Shown: piece after piece, positions 25,683-34,851 of the stretch
Layout: each line of letters starts with the position of its first letter
Position numbering within the stretch: position 1 is the first letter of the stretch
Origin: Polycladidibacter hongkongensis
Lineage (GTDB): Bacteria > Pseudomonadota > Alphaproteobacteria > Rhizobiales > Stappiaceae
Direction: 5' to 3'
Length of the DNA: 64,000 bases
NCBI RefSeq assembly: GCF_001561995.1
Contig: NZ_LLWC01000004.1
Coordinates: forward strand, 55,959-119,958
The notes under the pieces: generated by a model
What the model was told of the DNA's origin: nothing
The model's input: the letters and a program-made list of their open reading frames with translations, nothing else
Database searches by the model: none
Program-made: the position numbers and the translations under genes

Positions 25683-26566
25683 AGGATGGCCTCCTTGCTA
25701 TAGTGGCGGTAAAGATCATCCAGATGTGGCGGGATAATATCCATATCGTGCAGGCTCTCGCCCAAGCTAGTAAGCTCGCTGAGGAGCGCCATTTTCTGGG
25801 TGGGGCGGCAGCTTATTTCAAAGCGTTCATCGGATACTTTTAGGGCGGAGAATTTTTCTGTGAGAACGTTATGAATTGAGGTACAGGCGCTGATACGTAG
25901 CTTCATTGGTAGGTCTGCTTTGCGACGCAGCACTTCCAGCTTGTCATCGACAACCAGCTTGCCCTTGCGCAGAATTACGATGCGGTCCGTCTTTGCTTCC
26001 AGTTCTGTCAGCGCGTGTGATGAGATAAGAACAGCGCTGCCAGCAGCGGCCAGCTCATCAACTATGCCGTAGAAATCCCCGCGAGCGATAGGATCAAGAC
26101 CGCTCGTTGGTTCGTCCAGAATGGCAAGGCGCGGCTTTGAGAGCAACACCTGAGCCAGACCCAGCTTTTGCCGCATGCCTTTGGAGTAGGTGCCGACCCG
26201 GCGCTGACCGGCTTCGCCAAGACCAACGCGATCGAGCAAAGCGCTAATGTTTTCGCGGGTTTTTTTAAGAGTGCCAAACATGCGCAAGACTTCAGCACCG
26301 GTCAGGGCAGGGTGGAAGCTGACATTCTCTGGCAGATAGGCTGTGCAGTTGCGCGCATGGGCGCTGCCGGGGCGCGCGCCGTCTACCTCTATTTCACCCG
26401 CCGCGAGGGGTAGCAGTCCGAGGCTGGCTTTCATCAAGGTTGTTTTGCCAGCACCGTTATGGCCGATAAGCGCCACCTTCTCGCCAGATCTAACATGGAG
26501 AGACAACTGGCTTAAGGTTTCGATTTTTCCGCGGCGCACACAGGCGTCTTTAACGATCAAGCTCAT
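25679..26566 (-). CDS. nosF: NosF, ABC ATPase for NosZ maturation
   Basis: 295 residues from the ATG at 26566, which overlaps the nosD stop (ATGA); an open extension to 26722 lies inside nosD and is rejected. Walker A GHNGAGKTT, signature YSKGMRQKLGLAQ, Walker B LAILDEPTSGLD, switch His in ISSHALTELE. It powers the NosDFY complex. Confidence 0.95.
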   Translation of the reverse strand: MSLIVKDACVRRGKIETLSQLSLHVRSGEKVALIGHNGAGKTTLMKASLGLLPLAAGEIEVDGARPGSAHARNCTAYLPENVSFHPALTGAEVLRMFGTLKKTRENISALLDRVGLGEAGQRRVGTYSKGMRQKLGLAQVLLSKPRLAILDEPTSGLDPIARGDFYGIVDELAAAGSAVLISSHALTELEAKTDRIVILRKGKLVVDDKLEVLRRKADLPMKLRISACTSIHNVLTEKFSALKVSDERFEISCRPTQKMALLSELTSLGESLHDMDIIPPHLDDLYRHYSKEAIL

Positions 26567-27831
26567 TGGATAGCCTCCATTGCTTTGGGCTCCACGGGGC
26601 GAACTAAGGGATGGCGGTCTATCACGCCACCGGGCAACGTCGCAGGAAAAGCGCGCTGAGCCCATCGCACCAACTGCACCGCGGGGCTGCCAAGCAGCAG
26701 CTTGGCCGAAGGTTGGGTCCAAAGGATGTGGTCTATGGCGTCGTTCGGGCGGTAAGGAGTGTCTGCAAAGCCATCATTATCCAGATCAAACGCTGCGTGA
26801 TCTGACCAGTAATTGCCAATGCCCTCGGCGCTCCAGTCTACCCATTTGCTGCCAACATATTTCACCTGCTGCCGATTGCCGATAAAGGCGTTGTCGGAAA
26901 TGGTGTTCTTTTCAGAACCCGCGGTGAAATGGATACCGATGTCATTTCCTTCAAACCGATTGCCAGAGATGGTGTTCTTATGGGCGTTGTAGATAAAAAG
27001 GGCGCGCCCTTTAATGCCAAAAATGTAGTTTCCCATGACCGTACCTGCATTGGCGTAGTTCAACATAATGCCTTGGTCACGATCATTGTAGGACAGGTTG
27101 TTCTCTACCCGCACACCCTTGGAGAACATGATGGCGTAACCCAGATGGTTGCCAATGGATACGTTATCTGAGACAACAGAGTCCTGCGTGTACATGTAGT
27201 GCACTGCAAAGCGCAGATCGCGGAACGTATTGTGAGTGAACAAGTTGCGCTTGGAGGTGTTGGTAAAGATCCCGTCACGGCCATAGCGCACCTTGTTGTA
27301 GGAAACTTCCGCACCGGGAGCGTTCCATACATAGACCCCGTTGCCACGGCTGTTCATACGGTGATCTTGCCGGCCAATTATCGTGTTGCGAAGCACTTTG
27401 GCATCCTGCGCGCCGTGCACATCAACCCCGTACAAATTTCCGGTAAGGTGGTTGCCTTCTACTCTCGCACCGCGTGCTTTTTTGGTGAGCTGTATGCCTG
27501 AGTCTATTGTTTCGTGTGAATTGCCCGAGCCACTTATCTCGCAGCCGCTCACAGCCGTTTCAGGCGCATCAAGCGTGATGACAGATCCGTTCCCATTGCC
27601 TTGAATTTTTGCGCCAGCTTCGCATGCTATTTGCATTGGGCGGTTTAGCACAACAGGCCCGGGGTAAACACCAGCGGCGAGGCGAAGCACCCCGTCGCTC
27701 GTGGTTGCGTTTATTTGCTGTTGTAGTGCGCCCACGCCTTCCGTTTGCCCTATTGTCTCTGCGTTTACTGATTGGGCAAACGCAAGGAGACTAAGAGGAA
27801 ACGCAATGCGAAACAGAAGGCGTGGCAGCAT
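26563..27831 (-). CDS. nosD: NosD, periplasmic right-handed beta-helix protein of NosZ assembly
   Basis: 422 residues with an N-terminal signal (LLFRIAFPLSLLAFAQSVNA). Most of the length consists of parallel beta-helix coils, seen as recurring N-x-I/L patterns such as GNHLTGNLYGVDVHG, RNLFTHNTFRDLRFAVH and ENNLSYNDRDQGIMLNY. NosD binds NosZ and couples it to NosFY on the periplasmic side. Four bases separate it from nosZ. Confidence 0.95.
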   Translation of the reverse strand: MLPRLLFRIAFPLSLLAFAQSVNAETIGQTEGVGALQQQINATTSDGVLRLAAGVYPGPVVLNRPMQIACEAGAKIQGNGNGSVITLDAPETAVSGCEISGSGNSHETIDSGIQLTKKARGARVEGNHLTGNLYGVDVHGAQDAKVLRNTIIGRQDHRMNSRGNGVYVWNAPGAEVSYNKVRYGRDGIFTNTSKRNLFTHNTFRDLRFAVHYMYTQDSVVSDNVSIGNHLGYAIMFSKGVRVENNLSYNDRDQGIMLNYANAGTVMGNYIFGIKGRALFIYNAHKNTISGNRFEGNDIGIHFTAGSEKNTISDNAFIGNRQQVKYVGSKWVDWSAEGIGNYWSDHAAFDLDNDGFADTPYRPNDAIDHILWTQPSAKLLLGSPAVQLVRWAQRAFPATLPGGVIDRHPLVRPVEPKAMEAIQ

Positions 27832-27834
27832 ATA

Positions 27835-29763
27835 CTAGGCTCCTTCAGGCTCGACAAACATGCGGCCGCGCATTTCCATGTGCAGTGCATGGCAGAACCA
27901 CTGACAGTAGAACCAGTGTACGCCCGGACGATCTGCCGTAAAGGTGACAGAGGCGGTTGCTTGCGGTGCCAGCTCCATTGAAATGCCGTAGTTGCCGAGA
28001 GTGAAGCCGTGGGTCAGATCGTCGATATCATCAATATTGGTGACATAGACGGTGACTTCGTCGCCTTGCTTCACAGTAAAGGTTTCTAGGCCGAAGGCAG
28101 GTGCCATAGAGGTCATATAGACCCGCACCTTGTTTCCGTCTCGAATAACAACACTGTCATTCTCAAGGTCCACGCCATCAGCTCTTGCCTGAGCAACAGC
28201 ATCGGCAAAGACAGGGTCATCTCGGCGCCATGCATTATCTGGGTTCACAACGTCGCGGCGGACGAGAATACAGTCGTGCGGTTCGGCAAATGTCGGCCCA
28301 TCATGCACCACCTTCATGTCGTCGCTGGAGATGTCGATCACCTGTTCGTTCTCCGGCTTCAGTGGACCAACATTGATAAAGCGGTCCTTGGAGAATTTGT
28401 TGAGGGAGATCAGCCACTCGCCATCTGCTTCTTTGGTTTCACCCATGGTGGAGTGGTTGTGGCCCGGTTGGTAGTGTACGTCCACTTTGGAAACAATCGG
28501 GTCAACGTCCTCGCCCGCAAATTTGCGAATGGCTTTGTCGATGTCCCATTTCACCATCTGGCTATCGAGGAACAACGTGGTGTAAGCAAAGCCCTTACCG
28601 TCAAACGCTGTGTGGAGAGGACCAAGACCAAGCTCGGGCTCTGCCACAACAACAGAACGCGGATCCACATCACTTTCAAACAGAGCATCAAATTTTGTTA
28701 CGTCCAAAACCGAGCAGGTTGGCGAGAGCTTACCGTTGACGACAACGTGCTTTTGGTCTGGAACTGTGTTGATGCCATGTGGGCTGTTCGGAATTGGCAC
28801 GTAGCGGGTGTATTTCTTGTTAGAACCTTTGCGGCCATCAATGACAGGTACGCCGTTGAGCTCTTGATAGTCCCCTTCTTTCACGGCGCGCTCGATTTCG
28901 GCGATGTTGAAGACCACCACATGGTCCATCTCTGCCGAAGTCATGTCTGCAAGGGTCATACCCATCTCGGAGTTGTAGCTCGTTGAGAAGGCATACTTAC
29001 CTTGGTAATCACAATCGCAGTTATCGAGATTGCCCGAGACCATCACCTGCCATGCGATTTCCATTGTATCGCCGTCGATCGCGGTGAAAATGTTTACGTA
29101 TTGGCTAGGGTCATCGAGGATTTTGCCGTCGTTTACCAGCGGTGCTTCATGCTCGCCATTGGCAAAGACATAGCCGGTGCGAGGGTATTTTTGCGGGCGC
29201 AGGCCGTGAATATCATGCGCATTTGGAATTTCGATGATCTTGTCGCATTTCATCACATCGCAGCGTACGCGGGCGACGCGGGTGTTGGCCTTGTCGTTCA
29301 TAAACAGATAGCGGCCATCATAGGTGCCGTCGGTGAACGACATGTGCGGGTGGTGCAGATCGCCGTTGTCGTAGGTTTTTTTGCCCTGTTTTGCGAGGAA
29401 CTCTTTTGTTTCCGGCAGCAGGCCCTCAGTGAGGATCTTCAGGCTCTCATTGGTCTGTCCCCAGCCAGTGGCGGAACAGCGGTTAAACACCGGCACGCGC
29501 ATAAGCTCGCGCATGGAAGGGAAGCCGAGGATGCGCATCTCACCGGTTTGACCAGAGGACCAGAAGCCGTAGTACGGATCCAGTTCACCGGGTGCCAGCT
29601 CTACTTTACGTCCGCCAACGGTTGCCGCTTTCGCAGAACCCATTGAGCCAGCCAGGCCGCCAGCGCCGCCCAGCATTGCCAAACCGCCACCAGCAGCGGT
29701 TGCTCCGAGCATTTGCCGGCGGCTCAGGCCTTCTTGTTTGGTCTTGTTCATTTTCTCACCCAT
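27835..29763 (-). CDS. nosZ: NosZ, nitrous oxide reductase (clade I, Tat-exported)
   Basis: 642 residues. The twin-arginine signal [14 protein letters not shown] places it in clade I. The catalytic copper-sulfide CuZ ligands include the double histidine in DLHHPHMSF and further histidines along the beta-propeller ([37 protein letters not shown]). The C-terminal cupredoxin domain carries the CuA set Cys620, Trp622, Cys624, His628, Met631 ([12 protein letters not shown]) and an upstream His in THGFTLG. It reduces N2O to N2 in the periplasm. GGGGAG five bases before the first ATG supports this start over the ATG four codons later. Confidence 0.98.
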   Translation of the reverse strand: MGEKMNKTKQEGLSRRQMLGATAAGGGLAMLGGAGGLAGSMGSAKAATVGGRKVELAPGELDPYYGFWSSGQTGEMRILGFPSMRELMRVPVFNRCSATGWGQTNESLKILTEGLLPETKEFLAKQGKKTYDNGDLHHPHMSFTDGTYDGRYLFMNDKANTRVARVRCDVMKCDKIIEIPNAHDIHGLRPQKYPRTGYVFANGEHEAPLVNDGKILDDPSQYVNIFTAIDGDTMEIAWQVMVSGNLDNCDCDYQGKYAFSTSYNSEMGMTLADMTSAEMDHVVVFNIAEIERAVKEGDYQELNGVPVIDGRKGSNKKYTRYVPIPNSPHGINTVPDQKHVVVNGKLSPTCSVLDVTKFDALFESDVDPRSVVVAEPELGLGPLHTAFDGKGFAYTTLFLDSQMVKWDIDKAIRKFAGEDVDPIVSKVDVHYQPGHNHSTMGETKEADGEWLISLNKFSKDRFINVGPLKPENEQVIDISSDDMKVVHDGPTFAEPHDCILVRRDVVNPDNAWRRDDPVFADAVAQARADGVDLENDSVVIRDGNKVRVYMTSMAPAFGLETFTVKQGDEVTVYVTNIDDIDDLTHGFTLGNYGISMELAPQATASVTFTADRPGVHWFYCQWFCHALHMEMRGRMFVEPEGA

Positions 29764-29784
29764 GTCGTCTCCCCTTCTTTAAGG

Positions 29785-31980
29785 TCAGGATGTAACGGTA
29801 GTTTTTCGAGAAGTGTCAGGCTTTGCCGAAGCGGCAAGATGTGCGCGGCGTTTCATCCTTTTGATGACCACGGGGCATTTCTTGTCGCAGTTGTACAGCA
29901 CTTGGCAGTGCATACAGTTGACACATTCATTCGGATTGATTTCACCTGTTGGGTGAATGGCTTGCACGGGGCATTCATTGCCGCAGGTCTGGCAGGGGCG
30001 GCCACATTCCGGGTAGCGCTTCAACCAGTCGAACATGCGCATTCTGGCAGGGATGGCGAGCGCGCCGCCGAGCGGGCATAGGTAGCGGCAGTAAAACCGG
30101 TCGATAAACAGGCCGGGCGCAAGCACGAGCAAAGCAAAGAGTACAAACGGCCAACTGCGATCGAATTTCAGGATGATCGCGGTTTTAAATGGTTCGACCT
30201 CCGCCAGTCGTTCTGCCCATGGCATGGAAACCAGCGAGATACCAAAAAGCACAAGGAAAATGATGTATTTCAGCGCCCAAAGGCGTTCATGTAGGCCGAA
30301 AGGCAGCTGCCATTGCGGGACCTTGAAAAATCGCGCTGTTTTGTTCAGCAGTTCTTGCAGCGCGCCGAAGGGGCAGAGCCAGCCACAGTAGGCTCCTCGG
30401 CCCCAGAAAATCAGAGCCGCTGCCACAGAAAACCACAGGATGAAAGTAAGTGGCTCCATAAGGAAGGCATCCCATGTGAAGCCTGTGGTTAGGCTGCCTG
30501 CAAGTGCCATTAGATTGACGACCGAGAGTTGGGCGTTTGCGTACCAACCGAGAAACACGAGGGTAGCACTTAAGAACGCGACACGGAACCAGTAGGTAAC
30601 GCGGGCGGAGCGAGCCAGATAGTTCTGGAAGAAGAATGCCAGAGTCAGCACGCCGAGCATGAGCAGAACACCGGCAATCTCGACCCGCTTTTGCAACCAA
30701 ACCCGTTTCCATAGAGCCTGTTTTGCTTGTTGTTCGCTTTGGTCGGCTTGTGCGATTGCTGGGTGACTATCAGTCGCTGCAGGTACAGCCACTGGCTTTG
30801 TAAAGTGTTTTGGCAACCGATACCCTAGATCAAAGGTAACAAAACTTTTGTCGATTGCGCCGACGCGTCTTTGCACCAGCAATTGCAGTCGCCATGGTTG
30901 GGTTGGGTCAAACTCCGAACCAGCCTTGATCTTGAAAAGGTCCATCTCGGTAAAACTTGGCGCACCCTGGGCGCCAATAACGCCGACGCGCTTGTGTACC
31001 TTGTCGCGAAAACGGAAGCTATTGTCGCCTTGAACCAGCTGGATGCGGTCAAATATGCCGCCGCGCACATAGCCAGAGCCTTTAAAAGAATAGCGCCCTC
31101 GACCGGCGATCAGAAAAGCGTGTTCGCCGGGCTTTAGCCATTTTTGCATGCTGGCATAGTCGTTCTTGCCAAGCAGAGCCTTGCCAATTGCAGGAATGCT
31201 GACGGGAGCGGCCACCATGTCGATAAATCGGTCTGTATCTGGGCCTTTTTCCGGGCGCTTGATCGCCCGTTCATCTCCGCTCTGTTCAAAAGCCTGATTA
31301 ACCTGCGCGACATCAAGGCTTAAGCGGCGAACCGTGCCATCACCGGTTAGATCGCCCCAATCCGCCTCTGCGGTGGCCTGCGGATCAATCTCGAAGCGTT
31401 GCGCCTGTACCGTTTTCTTGAGCCCGCCAAGGCCAAGTGCACGCGCTACCTTGAGGCCAGAGCGGATAATTGAGTCATCGATTACGATGATCGTTACAGT
31501 CGCTCCGGAAATGATATCCAGATCGTGGCTTTCCCCCCCCGATGCCGCTTCCTTGACGAGATCAACGCCAACGAAAGACTGGGTGAGCTTTATGATTTTC
31601 TCGTTCGGGATCCCGACCAGCACGATAGGCTCTGAATGCTCTACCAGTTCAGCGCCAAGGATTTTCGCATTGTCGTCAATCGCAACCAATGTGTGGATTG
31701 GCTTTCCCGAATAGCCGGTTGTGCCAACAAAATCCGACGTGAGCCACGCCCAACCAATGCGCTGGCCTGATTTCATTATTGGGGCGACTGGGATGTCATC
31801 TCGCACTTTTCCGTAGGAATCGGCAGTGGCGACCAATTGACTGGCGGGGGTTTTTTGCAAAAAACTCTGTAAAAGCGGACTGGCGGATGCCACGGCCGTT
31901 AGGCTTGCCAGCACCAAGCTGAGTAACGCAACGAGCCGAATTAGGCTCTTAATACTGGGTAGTCCGCTACACATTCCCAT
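29785..31980 (-). CDS. nosR: NosR, membrane flavo-iron-sulfur protein supplying electrons to NosZ
   Basis: 731 residues. Signal or anchor helix, then a periplasmic FMN-binding domain with the attachment motif SGATVT (Thr161), about five transmembrane helices with CGWLCPFGALQ and CRYLCPLGG (CxxxCP pairs), and a C-terminal cytoplasmic domain with two 4Fe-4S cysteine sets (CQTCGNECP, CVNCMHCQ, CDKKCP). AGGAG is only three bases from the first ATG and nine from the second (31974), so either may be used. It is the first gene of nosRZDFYLX. A candidate anaerobic regulator box lies upstream. Confidence 0.96.
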   Translation of the reverse strand: MGMCSGLPSIKSLIRLVALLSLVLASLTAVASASPLLQSFLQKTPASQLVATADSYGKVRDDIPVAPIMKSGQRIGWAWLTSDFVGTTGYSGKPIHTLVAIDDNAKILGAELVEHSEPIVLVGIPNEKIIKLTQSFVGVDLVKEAASGGESHDLDIISGATVTIIVIDDSIIRSGLKVARALGLGGLKKTVQAQRFEIDPQATAEADWGDLTGDGTVRRLSLDVAQVNQAFEQSGDERAIKRPEKGPDTDRFIDMVAAPVSIPAIGKALLGKNDYASMQKWLKPGEHAFLIAGRGRYSFKGSGYVRGGIFDRIQLVQGDNSFRFRDKVHKRVGVIGAQGAPSFTEMDLFKIKAGSEFDPTQPWRLQLLVQRRVGAIDKSFVTFDLGYRLPKHFTKPVAVPAATDSHPAIAQADQSEQQAKQALWKRVWLQKRVEIAGVLLMLGVLTLAFFFQNYLARSARVTYWFRVAFLSATLVFLGWYANAQLSVVNLMALAGSLTTGFTWDAFLMEPLTFILWFSVAAALIFWGRGAYCGWLCPFGALQELLNKTARFFKVPQWQLPFGLHERLWALKYIIFLVLFGISLVSMPWAERLAEVEPFKTAIILKFDRSWPFVLFALLVLAPGLFIDRFYCRYLCPLGGALAIPARMRMFDWLKRYPECGRPCQTCGNECPVQAIHPTGEINPNECVNCMHCQVLYNCDKKCPVVIKRMKRRAHLAASAKPDTSRKTTVTS

Positions 31981-32011
31981 GGGCTCCTAGGGCAAGCCAA
32001 AGATGCGGACA

Positions 32012-32053
32012 ATTAGTGGGTCTAAATTTCTTTTGGTCTTTGATGAAACGCAA
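32012..32053 (-). promoter_or_regulatory. Candidate nosR promoter with FNR/FixK/NnrR-type box
   Basis: TTGCG-TTTC-ATCAA on the minus strand (32053-32040) matches the FNR/FixK consensus in 8 of 10 positions, including the invariant TTG and CAA. A -10-like ACTAAT lies at 32017-32012. If that is the -10 element, transcription starts near 32005 and the box is centred at -41.5, the standard class II activator position. The leader would be about 25 bases. Confidence 0.5.
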
Positions 32054-32175
32054 ACTAATCTCGCAAGAGAACTATCTGTTCAAAAGGATCCAAGAAAAGT
32101 CATATATTACAATAGGTTGATTAAATACATTTTTGATGGTTGTTTTTAGACATTTCATCCACATTGGGTCCCTTG

Positions 32176-32191
32176 CGTGATGTATGTCACG
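32176..32191. promoter_or_regulatory. CRP-like palindrome CGTGATGTATGTCACG
   Basis: CGTGA, six bases, TCACG: perfect five-base arms in the spacing used by CRP-family proteins. It is about 200 bases upstream of nosR and 495 upstream of the DUF4212 gene. Its user is unknown. Confidence 0.35.
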
Positions 32192-32686
32192 ATGCTCGCG
32201 GGCGTATCACAAAATGCAACTTGATTTTTATGGCGGACTCACCGTCCTGAGCTACGCGCGTCAAATTAAAAGATGGATAAAGTCCGCCTTTGAAAACGGG
32301 TGTTTCCTCACCCAAAAAGTTGGTTGAGCAGCCTCTAGTACAATAGTCTTTCCTACGTAAGTAGACTTGATTAGATCCGCAAAATTGTATCAATCTTTTT
32401 AATTATTTTGGCACTCGAGATGCGTCGCTGCGGGATCCTCAAAAAACCTTGCACTGAATTCTATCAGTGAATGTGTACGTATCATCGGGCAGGGACTGCT
32501 TGGCAAAAGGGAACAAAGCAGCTGCTGCACTTGCCGCAAATGAAAGGAAGGAAGACAGGAATTCTCGAATGCTGTGCTTACGGCGGGAGGCCGCGGGAAT
32601 AGCTTTCGTGAGATGACAACTGTTTGAGGCTGGGGGCGCATGCAGCAACCAGTCAGATTTCATCCGGGCTTTATGGGAGGAGACCA

Positions 32687-32947
32687 ATGTCCGATAAACA
32701 ATCCAATAACGCCTATTGGTCCGCCAATATGCGTATTATATCGATCAGCCTCGTTATTTGGGCGCTGGTCTCGTTCGGGTTTGGCATTTTGCTGCGCCCG
32801 ATGCTCAGCGGCATTGCTGTTGGTGGCACTGATCTAGGCTTCTGGTTTGCTCAGCAAGGCTCCATTCTCGTCTTTTTGGGGATCATTTTCTATTACGCGT
32901 GGCGCATGAACCGTTTGGATCGTGAACACGGTGTGGATGAAGAGTAG
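32687..32947 (+). CDS. DUF4212 small subunit of a sodium/solute symporter
   Basis: 86 residues with two hydrophobic helices (SISLVIWALVSFGFGILL and SILVFLGIIFYYAW), preceded and followed by polar tails; YWSANMRI and the end MNRLDREHG are typical of the family. GGGAGGAG precedes the ATG at 32687. Proteins of this family are encoded next to an acetate/solute symporter of the SSS superfamily and are thought to be its partner, as here, 15 bases upstream. Confidence 0.88.
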   Translation: MSDKQSNNAYWSANMRIISISLVIWALVSFGFGILLRPMLSGIAVGGTDLGFWFAQQGSILVFLGIIFYYAWRMNRLDREHGVDEE

Positions 32948-32961
32948 GGGCGCTAAAGATC

Positions 32962-34749
32962 ATGGATCAATTTACCATTAACTTGCTGTTTGTGGGTGGC
33001 TCATTCGCGCTTTACATCGGCATTGCAATCTGGGCCCGGGCGGGGTCCACCTCTGAGTTTTACGCCGCTGGTCGCGGTGTTCACCCTGTTACCAACGGTA
33101 TGGCGACTGCGGCGGACTGGATGTCTGCAGCCTCGTTCATTTCCATGGCAGGCCTTATTGCGTTCACCGGCTATGACAACTCGTCGTTCCTCATGGGCTG
33201 GACAGGCGGCTACGTGCTGTTGGCGCTGTTGCTTGCGCCTTATCTGCGCAAGTTCGGCAAGTTCACCGTTTCTGAGTTTATCGGTGATCGCTTCTATAGC
33301 CAGACGGCGCGCATCGTAGCGGTTGTTTGCTTGATCGTGGCCTCAACCACCTACGTGATTGGCCAGATGACCGGCGTTGGCGTCGCTTTCGGTCGCTTCT
33401 TGGAAGTGGATAATACAACCGGCCTGCTAATCGGCGCCTGTGTTGTGTTTGCTTATGCTGTGTTTGGTGGCATGAAGGGCGTAACCTACACGCAGGTTGC
33501 CCAGTATGTGGTGCTGATTACCGCTTACACTATTCCGGCCATCTTTATCTCCATGCAGCTGACAGGTAATCCAATTCCGGGCCTTGGCCTGTTTGGCGAT
33601 CACGTTGCCTCTGGCGAGCCGCTACTGGTAAAACTTGACCAAATCGTGGCTGAGTTGGGCTTTGCGTCTTACACCGAGAATCACCTTGATAAAACAAATA
33701 TGGTGCTGTTCACGCTGTCCTTGATGATTGGTACTGCGGGTCTGCCACACGTGATTATGCGCTTCTTCACCGTGCCAAAAGTGTCTGATGCGCGTTGGTC
33801 CGCTGGCTGGGCGCTGGTGTTCATTGCGCTGCTTTACATCACAGCTCCGGCTGTTGGTGCCATGGCACGCCTCAACATCACTGAAATGATGTGGCCAAAC
33901 GGTGGCATCAAGGGCGGTGCTGTTGCTGTAGAGCAAATCCAGAACGATCCAAAGTATGACTGGATGGACAACTGGCAGAAAACCGGTCTTCTGGATTGGG
34001 AAGACAAGAACGGCGATGGCAAAATCCAGTACTACAACGACAAAAATGCTGAAATGCAGGCTATGGCAGCTGAAAAAGGCTGGAGTGGTAACGAGCTGAC
34101 CAAGTTCAACCGCGACATCCTCGTGCTGGCAAATCCGGAAATTGCCAATCTGCCGGGTTGGGTGATCGGTCTGGTCGCTGCTGGTGGCTTGGCTGCGGCG
34201 CTGTCAACGGCAGCTGGTTTGTTGCTGGCGATTTCTTCTGCGGTAAGTCACGACCTTATTAAGGGTGCGATTAAGCCAACCATTTCGGAAAAAGGCGAGT
34301 TGATGTCTGCCCGCGTGGCGATGGCTGTCGCAATTATTGTGGCGACATGGCTGGGCCTTAATCCTCCGGGCTTTGCGGCGCAGACGGTGGCACTGGCCTT
34401 TGGTCTTGCTGCGGCTTCCATCTTCCCGGCGCTGATGATGGGTATTTTCTCAACCCGCATCAACAACACCGGTGCGGTTTGGGGCATGCTCGCAGGTCTA
34501 ACTGTAACGCTGCTGTACATTTTCCTGCACAAAGGTTGGTTCTTCATCCCAGGCACCAACAGCTTCACCGATGCTGACCCGCTGCTTGGCACCATCAAGT
34601 CCACCTCGTTTGGTGCAATTGGTGCTATGGTCAACTTTGCTGTTGCTTATGTTGTGGCTGGCATGTCCAAGGAAACTCCACAAGCGATTAAAGACCTTGT
34701 TGAGAGCGTGCGCATCCCTCGCGGTGCCGGCGCTGCGCAAGATCACTAA
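32962..34749 (+). CDS. Sodium:solute symporter (SSS family, acetate permease-like)
   Basis: 595 residues with about thirteen hydrophobic helices. SSS signatures: EFYAAGRGVHPVTNGMA, ADWMSAASFISMAGL, GLPHVIMRFFTVP and ALSTAAGLLLAISSAVSHDL. It resembles ActP and the Vibrio VC2705-type symporters that pair with DUF4212. Likely substrates are acetate or other short monocarboxylates, cotransported with sodium. A polar insertion carries an EF-hand-like loop DKNGDGKIQYYN around 34003. Confidence 0.9.
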   Translation: MDQFTINLLFVGGSFALYIGIAIWARAGSTSEFYAAGRGVHPVTNGMATAADWMSAASFISMAGLIAFTGYDNSSFLMGWTGGYVLLALLLAPYLRKFGKFTVSEFIGDRFYSQTARIVAVVCLIVASTTYVIGQMTGVGVAFGRFLEVDNTTGLLIGACVVFAYAVFGGMKGVTYTQVAQYVVLITAYTIPAIFISMQLTGNPIPGLGLFGDHVASGEPLLVKLDQIVAELGFASYTENHLDKTNMVLFTLSLMIGTAGLPHVIMRFFTVPKVSDARWSAGWALVFIALLYITAPAVGAMARLNITEMMWPNGGIKGGAVAVEQIQNDPKYDWMDNWQKTGLLDWEDKNGDGKIQYYNDKNAEMQAMAAEKGWSGNELTKFNRDILVLANPEIANLPGWVIGLVAAGGLAAALSTAAGLLLAISSAVSHDLIKGAIKPTISEKGELMSARVAMAVAIIVATWLGLNPPGFAAQTVALAFGLAAASIFPALMMGIFSTRINNTGAVWGMLAGLTVTLLYIFLHKGWFFIPGTNSFTDADPLLGTIKSTSFGAIGAMVNFAVAYVVAGMSKETPQAIKDLVESVRIPRGAGAAQDH

Positions 34750-34795
34750 TCAAATGAAACGGGTCGGGAATTCTTCGCCCCGTTAATATAAGATA

Positions 34796-34834
34796 GCTCT
34801 GCCCGGCATAACTGGGCAGAGCGCTTTTTCTTTT
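34796..34834 (+). terminator. Rho-independent terminator after the symporter
   Basis: GCTCTGCCC, nine bases, GGGCAGAGC, then GCTTTTTCTTTT. It separates the symporter pair from the DUF294 gene, although some readthrough may link them. Confidence 0.85.
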
Positions 34835-34851
34835 GTCGGGGAGGGACGGAA

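Larger units (their letters stand above)
31981..32686. other. 706-base divergent intergenic region between nosR and the symporter operon
   Basis: No plausible gene is present. The left part carries a nosR promoter with an FNR-like box; a CRP-like palindrome is near its first third. The right half holds nothing recognisable apart from the ribosome site of the DUF4212 gene. Confidence 0.6.

Noticed and set aside
32187..32687. Short minus-strand open frames in the nosR upstream region
   Set aside because: They overlap each other and the plus-strand ribosome site of the DUF4212 gene, and show no protein-like pattern.
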